DNA of 64,000 nt from Euglena gracilis (lineage: Eukaryota > Euglenida > Euglenophyceae > Euglenales): the NCBI GenBank assembly GCA_039621445.1, contig CP154954.1, positions 20,260,642 through 20,324,641 on the forward strand. The letters are read 5' to 3'. Position numbers and translations under genes: made by a program. Numbering within the stretch: position 1 is the first letter of the stretch; every line of letters begins with the position of its first letter. Below are positions 1 to 10,739 of this stretch, piece by piece. The notes beneath the pieces are model-generated. The model was not told the DNA's origin. It searched no databases and saw only the letters and a program-made list of their open reading frames with translations.

Positions 1-2736
1 CAATATCACCCCCCCCCCAGTCAAGACTTTGGTAGGGTACCATGTCAGCTGATGAAGATTCCTTCGGAAAAAGGAAAATTTTGGCAAAACAGGAATAGGT
101 GCCCCTGGAAAAACGGGAATAGACAGTGGGGGTGCCGACCCCCCCCCACCGAGAACACAGCAAACCATGGGTTTCCCGGGGATCCCATTCAGCCTTGTTC
201 GGCCGATCACCACTAATCTCCCCCCCCCTTCAAACTCTACGGATTGGTTTGTGCAACCTAGACAAGCCCCACAGTGAACATTCACCGCCGATCCTGATTT
301 CATCCTCAGGTGTTGTATCATTATCAGGTGTGTTCTCCCCCCAAGGCTTTCTGGCCCAGAAACGAAAGACAACGTTGGGAAGGACATGGGGGGGGAGGGG
401 GCTCTTCCCGTGCCGACGTCTTTCCGATCAGGGTTTGCGGTGGCGGCGACCCGCGATGCTGGCGGAGCGATGCCCGAGACCGCCGCTGCGCTGAGTCGAC
501 CGCGCCATGCTTGCCGCGACCCCCGCATTGCGTCCCCCTCTCTGCCCAGGGGTCGGCGTGTGCCCGTTCCTGCGAACATTTGAGGGGTAAAACGAGTGGT
601 GTTAATGCGGGGCCTCGTGCTACCAGTAACAGGAAAGATAACCAATAGATATGTCAAAATCTTCGTCCCAAAACCAATCAAACTCAGTCCAAAGAGCGTC
701 CGATTTGTGATGATCGCCAACGTTACAAGGAAACAGGACTGCGGGAAATTGTTTATTGCTTTTTTTTGTGAAGCTTTGACCGCGAAGATTTGGGCCATAA
801 GCACCTCCTCCCCACTTGTGAAATACCCAGTCCCGAATGCCCACGACCCAGCCAACAGCCACACTCGGCTAATAGTATCTCAGCTGCTGCGGTGCGGGGC
901 TGCCATTTGTTGTATTTCCGTGACATTTGGGTGGTCCAATTGTCGTGGCCGATTCCTGGCCCCCTCCCGGAACACACCTTTCGCCGGCCCTTCCCCAGCG
1001 TCGCTCCCCCGGCGCCTCCCGCCACCGCTGCCCACCGTCTTTGGTGTGCCTGCCGCTGGCTTTGAAAGGAGTGCACTCTGTTTCCGCGGGTGCTCTTCCG
1101 CTGTGTGAAGGCCCGCAGCATGGGGATGGCCTGTTTTCCCGTCCCCACATGTGCCACGGTGTGCTGTTTGCAGACGCCATTTCTGCTCAGGAGGCGATGT
1201 CGTCACCCGCAGCCCTCTTTTGCCCTTTGCTGCGCTTGAAGTTGCCGCTTTCTTGCTCGCCGCCAGCTTCTTGACGTTCGCAAGACGGCTCTTTCCCCGG
1301 CGTCGGGTATGGGCGTCCAACACAAACCATCATCCAATCGGTGCATATACTGCCTCGCAAAACGAAGACTGGAAGACTGGATCCAACCCCCCCCCCAGAG
1401 ATCGCAGGCTGTGTGTTGGCACATCCATCTCTCCATTGGATCAACAGCGTGGCTTCAGCGTCCTTTGCTGGGAGCAAGGCTTGTCGAGTTTTGCATTAAT
1501 CCATCCTGTCTTCCTGTGCCCATTCAACACCGGAAACACGTTGTGTAAACCTGATCACAACCAAACATCCCAGACTTCCAGATATCATTTACCGGACATC
1601 ATTTGTCTCTTCAGATGCTGTCTTTGATCACTCAACCCGTTGAAGGATTCCCCAACACTGACATGCGATTTGCAGTCTTTCAGGTCCCTTTTGTTGCCAA
1701 TGTCTGGCAAGCTTAACCAGCCAATGTCGGAGGAAACCGTTCAGGGGTGGTTAGTTCCAGGTTCATTTTTATCGCAATCACCAATGCTGAAGACTCCAAA
1801 GCAGAGCAGACGCTCATGGACCAATGCGTTGCACATTCAAACCACTATCTGTCCCAAACCATTACCTGTGCTTTAATATGCCACACTCATCTGAAAGGCC
1901 TGTGGCTGGGATTCGGGCCACTGCGGTTGCACAGACAGTTTGCATGGTTCTCCGGCAGCAATGTGTGACGCATTCTATATGCACTGTTTCTGTCTTGTTC
2001 GGGTCTCCTAACCTTCTTCGCTTCATTCTTTGAGATATTTTTCCACAAAAAATATCCTTCAAAAATCAATTCCAACGGCAGAAGGTGCCAAAGGAAATTT
2101 TGGCACCACTGGAAAATGAGAAAAGCTGACAAAGGGGGACCAAACCAACGCTTCCCGCATGCCCCTTTTGGCCCTGGTTATTTAGGGCTTTTTCGAAGAT
2201 TTTCGAGTATTTTTTTTAAAAAAAAATACGGCTGCTTCGCTTCCCCTTCCCCTTTCCAAGGATGAAGGCTTTTAAGGCATTTTTTTAGGTTTTTTGAAGA
2301 CTTTTTAAGGTTTTAAAATTTGAAGGGTTTTCAGCTGTTTTTTTTGTTCTTTTTTTTGAAACGTGCAATGATTGTGCTTGCGTGTTTTTTTAAAAGAAAA
2401 ATGTAAACCCAGTTCAAGACATCCACAGTGTTCGTGAAATGTTGTTGCATAATGGAGATTTTTTTTCGCAGACATGAATTTTTTTGATCTTTATCAACGT
2501 AAATGTGTACAGTCCGACATGGTGAAAAAATATATCGTCATGCTTTTCTTAAAGGCAATTTAAGTCATTTCATTTTTCAAGGCTTTGGAGCCTTGAAGAG
2601 GTGTAGGGCCTAAATTTCTCCCTCGACAGTCTGCGTACTTCTTTTCCAGGATGGCCGCACCCCCGGGGGTGTTGTAAGCAGGTGGAGGGGGGCGCGTTTT
2701 CATCAACCCCCAGAGGCCTCCCCAAAAACCCTGCGG
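1..2736. other. Region without a confident gene
   Basis: I see no gene here that I can defend. The left part is mixed GC with short open frames on both strands and no recognisable domain. From about 2040 to 2580 the DNA turns AT-rich with homopolymer T and A runs and no coding potential. The only coding-like stretch is a basic minus-strand frame near 1180-1323, listed separately. Confidence 0.5.
1184..1323 (-). CDS. Possible exon, basic Lys/Arg/Ala-rich peptide (unrecognised)
   Basis: The minus strand reads a Lys/Arg/Ala-rich peptide (RRRGKSRLANVKKLAASKKA and onward) for about 45 codons with high GC. It resembles a tail of a nucleolar or ribosomal protein in composition only; I recognise no family. 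On the minus strand the frame runs into a CAG at its 3' side, and the upstream end has no ATG. It may be an exon or chance GC-rich sequence. No neighbouring exon was found to join to it. Confidence 0.2.
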
Positions 2737-2974
2737 CAGGGTTGGATATAAGGACTGAAGGAGGGTGTGTGGAATTTAGGCGGCCCCACCCCTCCCCCCT
2801 CCTCCATCTCTTGAAACCTTGGGGTAGAATGCCCCGCCAAAAAAAGATCAAATTTTCTTTTCCGGCACTTCGTGCCAAAAACATTTGGGAATTTCGACAT
2901 TTTTTTTACCCCCCTGTCCCGCTTGGCCCGGGGGGCGGGGGGGTCGACCCCCTCACCTGCCATATCGAACCCTG
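2737..2974. mobile_element. MITE-like element, CAGGGTT(C/G)GATAT termini
   Basis: The left end reads CAGGGTTGGATATAAGGA and the right end CATATCGAACCCTG, so the ends are inverted repeats. The interior has C-run and G-run arms and a small hairpin GGCACTTCGTGCC at 2864-2876. The same termini occur at 12688-13052, 14475-14577 and 61770-61874. The flanks (ccctgcgg / agctgcag) do not give a clean target duplication, so this copy is probably old. Confidence 0.6.
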
Positions 2975-3179
2975 AGCTGCAGACAGAAGCCAGCCATCTC
3001 CGAATGGCGGTGCTGTGCCTGAGGGGCGGGAAGTCTTGCTGGCGCACGAAACTGAGTGGTCCGGTGGTCCAGTGGTCCTCTCGGCTCGGGTTGACCCAGG
3101 CCAATTTCCCTTTTAAGACAGACTCCAATTTTTGGACACCCGGCGCTGGGCGGTGTGCTATCCCCCCATCAGTCAATCA

Positions 3180-3470
3180 TTTAGTCACTGGCCGACCCCC
3201 CCCCCCGGGGGGGGGGGGTGACTGGTTTTTCCAGAGTGACTGACTGGTTTTTGGTCCGGACCCCCTCCCTCCCCGGGGGGGGGGGGGCAAAAAACCGCCA
3301 AAATGACCCGGCGCCGAAGGCACCGGAAATTTTTATTTGTCCTTTTTTTTACATGTTTTGGGTCAAAATTCCCTTTGGATTGCAGAGTGGCCGACCCCCC
3401 AGGGGGGGGGTTGACTGACTGGTTTCACAAAAAAAAGTGACTGACTGGTTTTTCAAAAGTGGAGTGACCC
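3180..3470. repeat. Cluster of GTGACTGACTGG direct repeats with G/C-run palindromes
   Basis: The 12-mer GTGACTGACTGG, or a near copy followed by TTTTT or TTTCA, occurs around 3219, 3233, 3412 and 3439. Between them lie C-run/G-run palindromes (near 3196-3220 and 3270-3290) and a GGCGCCGAAGGCACC hairpin near 3310. It looks like remains of one or more short non-autonomous elements, but I could not define ends or a target duplication. A related fragment lies in the gene B intron near 18436-18600. Confidence 0.4.
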
Positions 3471-3567
3471 CCCTCCCCCCGGGGGTCGATAAAAAAGGTA
3501 TGCCCCCCACCCATCCCCGCCCTTCAGGTCTCAACATCGACTGCAGCGCCTGAGGGGTTTCTGTCAG

Positions 3568-4275
3568 ATCCCCACCGTGAGGTTGGAGGGCATCCGTGGC
3601 TGCGCCAAACCGGAGGGGCCGAAGCGCTGAGGCGACCTGAGGGCAATCCGTTGCCTCAGCCGGATGAGTTTGGACTGCGAAAGGTATTGACTCCACTGAA
3701 CTGAGCTGCTTTTTTTTTTGTGAGCGTGCTGCATACCTCGGTTTTCTTTCGGTTCAATGGTGTATTGTTTAATTGTGCTGGAGTTCAGAGTGTGTCGCAT
3801 TGCCAGGAGTGGACCAAGTGCTTCGTGCCGGACGCCCCCGAAGTTGCTTTGGCGGACGTTTCGGAACATCTTCAAAAGCACGTGTATGATGTCCTGGTGG
3901 ACGTGCGCGATGCGCGGCTACCAGGCTTCTGCTTAAGGGATTGCAGTACCCCCCCCCCGGGGCTGGACTGCAGCTAGTCCAATTTTGGCTAGTGGATTTC
4001 TAGCAGACCCCCCCCCCGGGGGTCTGCTGCAGGGCTAGCTAGTGGAATTTTTTTCCAGTGACCGGCGTGAAGCGCCGGAAATACGGACCCGAACCCCCCC
4101 CCCTCGGGGGGAGGGGGGTTCTAGCTATTCCATTTTTTCCAGTGTTAGCCGATTGGCTAGCCAGTACCCCCCGGGGATCCTTAAGCACAAGCCTGGCCGC
4201 TACCCTCACCACATCTCCCTCCCTCCACAATACCAGGGATTGGCCAAAGTTTGTGGCAGGTGTGTTGTGTGTGTT

Positions 4276-4315
<40 letters not shown>

Positions 4316-4328
4316 CGGGCGCGCGCTG

Positions 4329-4383
<55 letters not shown>

Positions 4384-7300
4384 TGGGTGCGTGGGTGTGT
4401 GTGTGTGTGTGTGTGTTGGTGTGTGTGTGTGTGTGTGTGTTGGTGTGTGTGTTGGTGTGTGTGTTGGTGTGTGGTGGTGTGGGTGTGTTTGTGTGTGTGT
4501 GTGTGTGTGCGTGCGTGTTGTGTGGTGGGGCAAACCTTTAAATCAAAGTCTGATGGAATCCATAGCAAGATAGCCCGACAATGTCTTTTGAAATGTTTTT
4601 TTTAAAAATATTTTTTCCTGTCAAAGGTTGAACATAAGGTAGCATGTCTTATGAAGACAAGCCGAACGTATCTAACTGCTGGTCAAACTTTGTGGGGGGT
4701 GGGCTAGTTTCCCGGTTTCGCTGTTTCCGACTCGGCTGCTGATTTCTGTTGCATGCTGCGGTGGTGTTCATTGGCCCGTGCCAACCCCCCTCCCTCCCCC
4801 TGCCATCGCCGGCCTCCCTCCCAGGCCCACATCGTGTGCTACACCCACGCGGAACGGCTCCGCCGGGAGGACATCGACCGAGTCGCGGCGTGGACGGAGC
4901 ACACCCACGGCCCCTCCGCCCAGCAGCCGTCTCTTCTTTCCACCACGGTGCCCGTTGGCCCCTCGTGGGCTGAGGGCTGGGCCGCCGACTGCTGAATGCG
5001 CTGCCGTCTTCTTCCTGAATCTGCGGCGTGTGCGGCGGATGGACCGGAAGCAGCCCTGGCGACTCCTTTCCCCACCCACATGGTGGACTCGGGCGAGGGG
5101 TTGGTGAGAGGTAGGGTGTTGGTTTGTGTAGAATGGGGACATTCTTAATTGCCGGCCAGGGTTTAGGGCAGGGTAAAGGGGAGGTACGGGGTCAGGGTTT
5201 GCGACAGCGTTGGGGTTGGGTGGGACACCAGGCCCCCACCTACTACCGGACCAAGTATGGACACGGATGCGCGCCCAACAGCAAGGAACGCCGTCCAGCC
5301 GGCAGGCCACGCGTCGCACGTGCCCACGCTCCGCACCGTTTCAACCGATACATCCGGGACCTAACTCCGGTGTCCAGCCCCGACAAAGGTCCGGCATCAC
5401 CGCCAACAACAGTCATCCGCCTGCGGGCATGGGTGTCAAACGGGGGTCATCCCGGCCCGCCGGAAACGAGGGACCGCCGTGCCCGGACCCCGAGGGGCCC
5501 CCAGCCCCCGGCCAGCGCCGCCCTCCAGCCCCTGCGGCGGGCGGTGGCCGCCGCGTGCCAGGCCGGCGGGGGCGCCGAGGCGCTGGTGGCGGGCCTCCCC
5601 AACGCCGGCAAGAGCAGCCTGCTGCACCCCTTGGCCCGCCGGTTCCGGCAGGCGGCGTGGAAGCGGAGGTCCGAGGACCACATGCCCCAGGTCCAATCCG
5701 GAACTCGTGGTGGGGGACCCCCTGGGTGGGGGGACCCCCGATCTCAAGAAAATCCCTGACATATGTGTATTGCATCAAAGATCACCTCCTGACCCCCCGT
5801 GGGAGGTGGTCCAGCCAGTCATAAGCCATTTTCCACCTCCCCCATCGAGGTATTTTTTAATTTCTTTCCAGTTGCATTTTGGGCGGCTGGATAGTTGCGG
5901 AGTTTTTGCCTTGGTGGGTTCCAACGTGGCAACATGCCAAATTTCAGCAAAAGTGCGTCGAAAATTGCCCAAGCACTTTAAATTTTGGGTCTGAAAATTC
6001 ATATCTTAAAATTTTGATATTTTTTGGACTTGTCTGTTGTTTTAATTTTTTTGGCACCCGGTAAGACCCCTGGGGTGGCCAGCCTTGATCCAGCCAGCCC
6101 AAAGCCTCTGATCTTCTTTCCCTGCCTGTTTCATTTCTTTTCTCCTCAGAGCTTGCACCCAAATCAAATTCGTCCTATTTGGTGCTGCCTTGCAAAAAGA
6201 ATGTAAATACAATATGGTTGACATGGCATGTTTCACTGAAGATGCCTTTACTCAGTATTTCAGACCGATTGACTGGTCGGTCAGAAATCCCGACCAGTTT
6301 TTCTTTGGCTCAATAACCCAGGCGAGGGATTTGGCCAAAATTGTGAAGTGGCTCCGCTCCTGCGCACCAAATTAAATGCGGACATTTCTCTTCGCCTCTT
6401 CGACCAATTTTCCCAACGTGGCTGGCAAGCACCTCCAATGGTGCATCCCGACAAATCCCGATGAATCCCGACAAATTGTGACAGATCGCGACAACACGTA
6501 TTTGGCCTCCTTGAGGTGGGGGTTCCATCAAATCCCGACAAAGCCCAACCAATCCCGACAACAGCGTCAAAATTTGTGACCAGGGATGAAGTTGCCAAGT
6601 CAGCATGATTTGGTTGGCTTTCTGTTTTGCACAGTTTTTTTTTTGTGAAACCACATAAAGAATTTGCATGAAAAAAGCTTCGTCACACATCAGATATGGC
6701 CAGGACCCAGCTCCAACGTGCAGAAGACAACAAACCCCGAAAAATCCCGACAAATCCCGCGGCCAGCACCCAATTATCAGACTTTCTGGAGGTGCGTGGT
6801 GGCTGCCTAACCCGGGTGGGAGGTGGTGGCCAGGTTGCCTCTGAGGGAAAAGTTGCTGACTGGTGGGTGGGCGAATGAAAGGAACCCCCCAAGGGTCGGC
6901 CAACAGTCAATGATCCCGAACGCATTAACTTCAGGTGGTTTTTGGCCAAACATCGTCCCTTCGGCCGGCGTTAAACCCTGGGATGGGTCAGGGGCCCCGC
7001 CGCCCCCGTCACAGGTCGCCTGCAAGCCGGGCACGACCACCTCCGTCCTGCCCTACCCCATGCCCAGTCCCTGTTTTGCTGTTCCCCCACTCCCAGAGAG
7101 CGAAATGGGGGGAAGGGAATTTGTGGTACCGCCCATCCGAAACCACGCCGTGTTCAGAATCAACAAGGGGGTACATGGGCTTTGGGAGCCCACTTGTTGT
7201 TGTTGTTGTTGTTCTTGTTGTTGTTGTTGCAATTGCACAAGTGGTCCAAAATTAATATATATTTTTGAGGCTTTTTTAGTGGTGATTTTTGAGACAAAAG

Positions 7301-10300
7301 GAGAATAAGAAGAACAGCGCGCACAAAGTGGAGGCGTTCGTACAGCATTCCTGAGCACATATGTACATGTGCATATGCAGCATATGCAGCATGTCTGAGA
7401 GGGTCAAAGAAAGTTTGTCAGGGTATTGCACCATGTGCCATAAATTCAACGTGTACACACATTCACGTAATCTGCAAACCGGTCGTCTGTGTGGTCAGTT
7501 TGTGAAATCCCACAAGTAATTCATGTGTTCAAACGGACCACTTGCACTATTGTGGGAACGTCTGTTCCCGTAATTACACAAGTGGAATATTCCCGCAGTT
7601 GCCCAAGTGGTTGGTTTGCACATTTTGCAACTGCTTTGTGTGTGCAGTTGCGCACGGAGACCGACTGGGACAATTTTTTTTAAAAAAAAGTCAAAGTGCA
7701 AGCTCGCCAAGTAGCAAACATGGTGCACGTTTGAAAGTTGTGTGTGTCGAAAGACCGGGGAAAAAAAGCCGGCGTTCCATGGCTTATGCAGTGCATCCAA
7801 CCAAGTCAGGCGGCCGATCTTGCACTTAAAACGGCATTGGTTTTGCGGAACTGTGCAAACGGACGGTTTGTGTTTTTTGAAAGTCCCAACAAATGGCGCC
7901 TAAACCTGTTAATTTGATCAGGATGTGGTCTGGTGCCCCAGGACGGTAGAGGGTGGTTCAAAGACTTTGACCTGTACGGTATTCATGGGGCAGGTGCCCC
8001 AAACAGCATACAGCGCATGGACACCCAGTATGTGTGCTTGGGGAACTCCCAACGGCTGCCTCATCAACTTGGGGTGTCGTGGGGCAGACGACATCGAGCC
8101 CTCCCCAAACACGTACACTAAGACGCCGGGGAACAACGTTCGCATGAGCAGTCGGGGCCGAAACGCTTGGGGGCCGGGGGCGGCCCCTCTCCGTCTGCCT
8201 GGGAGCAAATGCCGGCCCGCACCGCCGGGCCTGTCCCCCAGCGTGCCGGCCGCAGTGGCTCTGGGGCATCGACACCCCCGGGCTGGACCCCCCAGCGGCG
8301 GCGTTCCACGCGGACCCGGAGCTGGGCTTAGGGGCTTTCTTAAGCCGGAGGGTCCTACCCCCCGGGGGGGGGGGGTCCAGCCAGCCAGCACGTTTTATCC
8401 AGCCAACAACTCCCCCCCCCCGTGTTCGACGAAATGAAGTTGGGGCTGGGACAAAAAACCACCAAAATTTATTTCGAAAAAAATTGGGGAAGGGGCCAAA
8501 AATGGTTTTTTTTTGAGGGGATTTGGGGCTTTCACCTGATGTTTTTTTTTTTGAAAAGTCCCAACTCAGCTGAAATTGCACTTTTCTTTTGGCCGTTTTT
8601 CGGGTGCCAGGCAGGTCCAGCTGCCTGCCACCCCCCCCCCCCCCCCCCCCAGACCCCCCACCCCCCAGATGGATTCCAACCATCACCTTTTTTCTCTGGC
8701 TGCACCTTTTTCTAGCCGGCCCATGCCCCCCCCCCCCCCCTCGGGGGCCATAAGAAAGCCCCTGGCTTGGCTTCAAGCTGTTCCTCACGGGCCACCTGCG
8801 CCGGGGCAGGGCCCCGTGTGCGGTGGACGTTGCCGACTACGTGCTGTGGAAGTGCAATTGGGTGCGTCCCCTGTGGCCTGGCCCTCGGGGGGGGCTGGAA
8901 TGTCGCGGCAGGTTTTATCCGTTGGAGGCTGGCAGGCGCCGGAGGAGGAGGAAGAGATCTGTGTGGGTGCGCTCCGGTGCAAAAGCTATGACGTCCAATA
9001 TGTTCATGTGGGATGAGTAACCCACGTGTGCACGCAAACCAATCACCCCCCACCAATTGAAATTGCGCTTCAATTTTGGATTTTGGTATTCGTTTGGGTT
9101 TGCATCATTTTGGGGACTGTGTTTAATGGATGGCCACCTTTGGAAATTGCCATTTTGTTGTTTTCACAGCAAAATTGCTGGAAAGATCAACAATAAAAAC
9201 CTATGGGTGTTGTGCTTTGCCCCATTGGGATTTGTCTTTTTTTAATTTAATGGCTGTCAATCCATGCAAAGTTTGGAAAGGGTCACCGTGTCTTCCAGGG
9301 TTCACCCATACGACCAATACAACTACCAGCGATGAGAACCCCAAGCTCCAATGTCTTTTCCGGGCTTCTGCTTAAGGAAATGGGGGGGTTGCTATGGGCA
9401 GGCAGGGAGGGGGGGGGCAGGGGGTTGAAAGTGGGTTGGCAGTGCTATGGCACACCCCCCCGGTGCTGAAAGGCGCCAGTCATTTTTTTCACATTTTTCA
9501 AACATGGGTGGGTCGGAATTTTTAAAGCTCAGGCTTGGGCAGGCACCGATGTCCGAACGCCCCCTCCCCGAGGGGGGTGCTCGCAATGAGCAGGCACCCC
9601 ATAGCACCCAACCCCCAGGGGGGTTGGTAAACAGAAGCCTGGTCTTTTGTTATCTTATAACTCAGACAGAAACCCACATGCACACACATATACACACAGA
9701 CACATACATACGCCCGTAATTGCATACACACAACAACACATATGCAGACGCGTGCATCCACACAGACATGCATACACAATCACACACATACGCAGACACA
9801 TACACACACACATACATATATACTCACATACCGACACACACATACATGCATGCATTCGCACATGCACACATACAGGCACATGCATACACATATACACACA
9901 GGCACGCACATGCATAAACACACATACAGACACAAACATCCACACAGGTGCGCACAGACACAAGGCTTTTCATCTTGGCATTTTTCTTTTTTGTTGCATC
10001 CATGCATCCAATGCATTTCGGAAGCAGGGGGTTGCTGCCAGGGGCCGACGGATGACATCCAGCTGATCCTGCGGCAGTTTATGGGAGAGGCCGACCACGG
10101 TGTGGCCTGGCACCCCGTGCAGCCACTGCTCCAATTTCCCTCCCTCCCAAGGTTGTGGAAAACATTTTTTTTTTAAGTTTTATAAAATTTTCATGGAATG
10201 CAACCAGTGTGCATCACATACTGCACATGTCACATGATGTTCACTTGCTGTGTTTGCTGGCACATCGGTGTCTACACAGCTCCACATGCATGTGCATTGC

Positions 10301-10506
10301 ACACATGCGTTGATGGGACCCTTTTGGCCCTCTCTCACCATGCCCGGGCACCGGCTCCCTCCCTGCCGCCCGCAGGCGACCCGCGGGCGGCGGCCCGGGC
10401 GGCGGAGTGCTTCCTCGGGTTGGCCGCAGAGCACGGCTTCGACCGCCTCGTGCTGGACCCATTGCCGCTGCCCGCCGGAGCCCCCAGCCAGGCTTTTTTT
10501 TTTTAA
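3568..10506 (+). CDS. Gene A: circularly permuted GTPase, MTG1/RbgA-like, multi-exon, split by two MITEs
   Basis: Known relatives (MTG1, RbgA/YlqF) bind GTP and help assemble the large ribosomal subunit of organelles or bacteria. Read exons: 3568-3683 (ends AAG|GTATTG), 3807-4259 (interrupted by the element at 3922-4195), 4825 to about 4947, an exon near 4976-5100 (AVFFLNL), about 5529-5690, 7015 to about 7044, 8256-8861 (interrupted at 8329-8764), 10042-10099, and 10376-10506 ending at TAA. Motifs run in permuted order: VRDARLP, then THAE at the G4 place (degenerate; usual NKxD), AVFFLNL, G1 GLPNAGKSS, PGTT (G2), DTPG (G3), then GFKLFLTGHL once the second element is removed. Phases agree at 3683/3807, 4259/4825, 8861/10042 and 10099/10376. 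The 5100-5529 junction and the short 7015 exon are unresolved, and the N-terminus and start codon were not found. Sister of gene B in the same order. It could be a pseudogene if the two elements are not spliced out. Confidence 0.72.
3922..4195. mobile_element. hAT-like MITE inside a coding exon of gene A
   Basis: Termini CAGGCTTCTGCTTAAGG and CTTAAGCACAAGCCTG are inverted repeats. The flanks are gcggctac (3914-3921) and gccgctac (4196-4203), an 8-bp target duplication with one mismatch, the size typical of hAT transposons. The interior has C-run/G-run palindromes and a GGCGTGAAGCGCC hairpin near 4063. It carries a TAG in the host frame near 3975. Deleting 3922-4203 (282 bases) gives a continuous frame DARLPSPHLPP...IGQSLWQ that matches gene B after the next splice. 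Confidence 0.8.
4260..4529. repeat. GT/GTGC microsatellite starting at a splice donor
   Basis: The tract is (GT)n with an inner (GTGC)n block at about 4330-4390 and interspersed TTGG units. It begins directly after the last coding bases GGCAG of the second gene A exon, so the first GT of the repeat would serve as the 5' splice site. Open frames through it (Cys-Val or Thr-His repeats) are artefacts. Confidence 0.85.
5110..5528 (+). other. Unresolved part of gene A (intron or exon)
   Basis: A long open frame covers 5124-5759 in one phase, and a stretch near 5228-5380 reads APTYYRTKYGHGC and onward. I cannot match it to MTG1-like proteins or to gene B. It may be intron that happens to stay open because of GC content, or a gene A-specific insert before the G1 exon. 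Confidence 0.3.
5691..7014 (+). other. Gene A intron
   Basis: Between the G1 exon (ending CCCCAG|GTCCAA) and the exon opening with VACKPGTTTS there is AT-rich, non-coding DNA. It contains a dispersed AATCCCGACAA repeat array, listed separately. No other exon was seen. Confidence 0.5.
6286..6765. repeat. Dispersed AATCCCGACAA decamer repeats
   Basis: Units of the form AATCCCGACAA/G or AATCCCGATGA recur about ten times, near 6288, 6450, 6460, 6470, 6530, 6550, 6740 and 6755, some in tandem at 10-base spacing and some separated by unique DNA. This is intronic in gene A. I know no function; it could be a decayed minisatellite or a protein-binding array. Confidence 0.5.
7193..7230. repeat. (TTG)n microsatellite
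   Basis: About twelve TTG units with one TTC interruption, lying in a gene A intron between the PGTT exon and the DTPG exon. Confidence 0.85.
8329..8764. mobile_element. hAT-like MITE splitting the GFKLFLTGHL exon of gene A
   Basis: The left end TAGGGGCTTTCTTAAGCC and right end GGCCATAAGAAAGCCCCTG are inverted repeats. The flanks are gctgggct (8321-8328) and gcttggct (8765-8772), an 8-bp duplication with one mismatch. Removing 8329-8772 (444 bases) joins DPELG to FKLFLTG in frame, a conserved stretch of MTG1/RbgA proteins after the G3 motif. An alternative intron 8352-8777 (GTCCTA...TTCAAG) would also keep the frame open, retaining 23 bases of the element. Confidence 0.78.
9361..9641. mobile_element. 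hAT-like MITE in a gene A intron
   Basis: Termini CGGGCTTCTGCTTAAGG and TAAACAGAAGCCTG are inverted repeats of the CAGGCTTCTG type. The flanks gtcttttc (9353-9360) and gtcttttg (9642-9649) form an 8-bp duplication with one mismatch. The interior (gggcaggcaccccat, mgtgctatg) is shared with the block at about 55205-55385, so these are two copies of one subfamily. Confidence 0.75.
9660..9965. repeat. Degenerate (CA)n / ACACAT microsatellite
   Basis: About 300 bases of CACACATACA-type sequence with CATGCA interruptions, in the gene A intron just upstream of the exon at 10042. Open frames over it (His-Thr or Cys-Val repeats) are artefacts. Confidence 0.85.
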
Positions 10507-10581
10507 CTCGGAAGACCCCCCGAGGGAGGTCCCACGCCCCCACAGCGTATGTCCTACGTCCAGGGTATGTCCCTACAGCGC

Positions 10582-10737
10582 TGGAATTACCCCAGAGTTG
10601 CTCACCGGGCGAGGGGGAGCCACACACGAGCACTGGTGTCAGGGGTCCCTGGCCACTCACCACACAAATTGGGCCAGAAGCGAAGAAGTTAGTGCCGGCC
10701 ATAAACCGACAAGAAGCCTTGGTGCAACTGAGGGGGT
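10582..10737 (+). repeat. Dispersed repeat, copy 1 (SINE-like, unclassified)
   Basis: From GGAATTACCCCAGAGTTG to the GGTGCAACTGAGGGGG end this block is closely similar to 25350-25503 in the same orientation, sharing long stretches such as GGGTCCCTGGCCAC and TTAGTGCCGGCCATAAAC. It follows the gene A stop codon. I see no tRNA A or B box that I trust and no inverted repeats, so SINE is only one possibility. Confidence 0.55.
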
Positions 10738-10739
10738 AC

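Noticed and set aside
46-80. Hammerhead-like CTGATGA ... GAAA
   Set aside because: The conserved pieces are there, but stem II is weak and no stems I and III can be drawn. A chance match is likely.
6286-6765. CRISPR-like array
   Set aside because: Repeats of only 10-11 bases with irregular spacing, in an intron of a eukaryotic gene. No cas genes.
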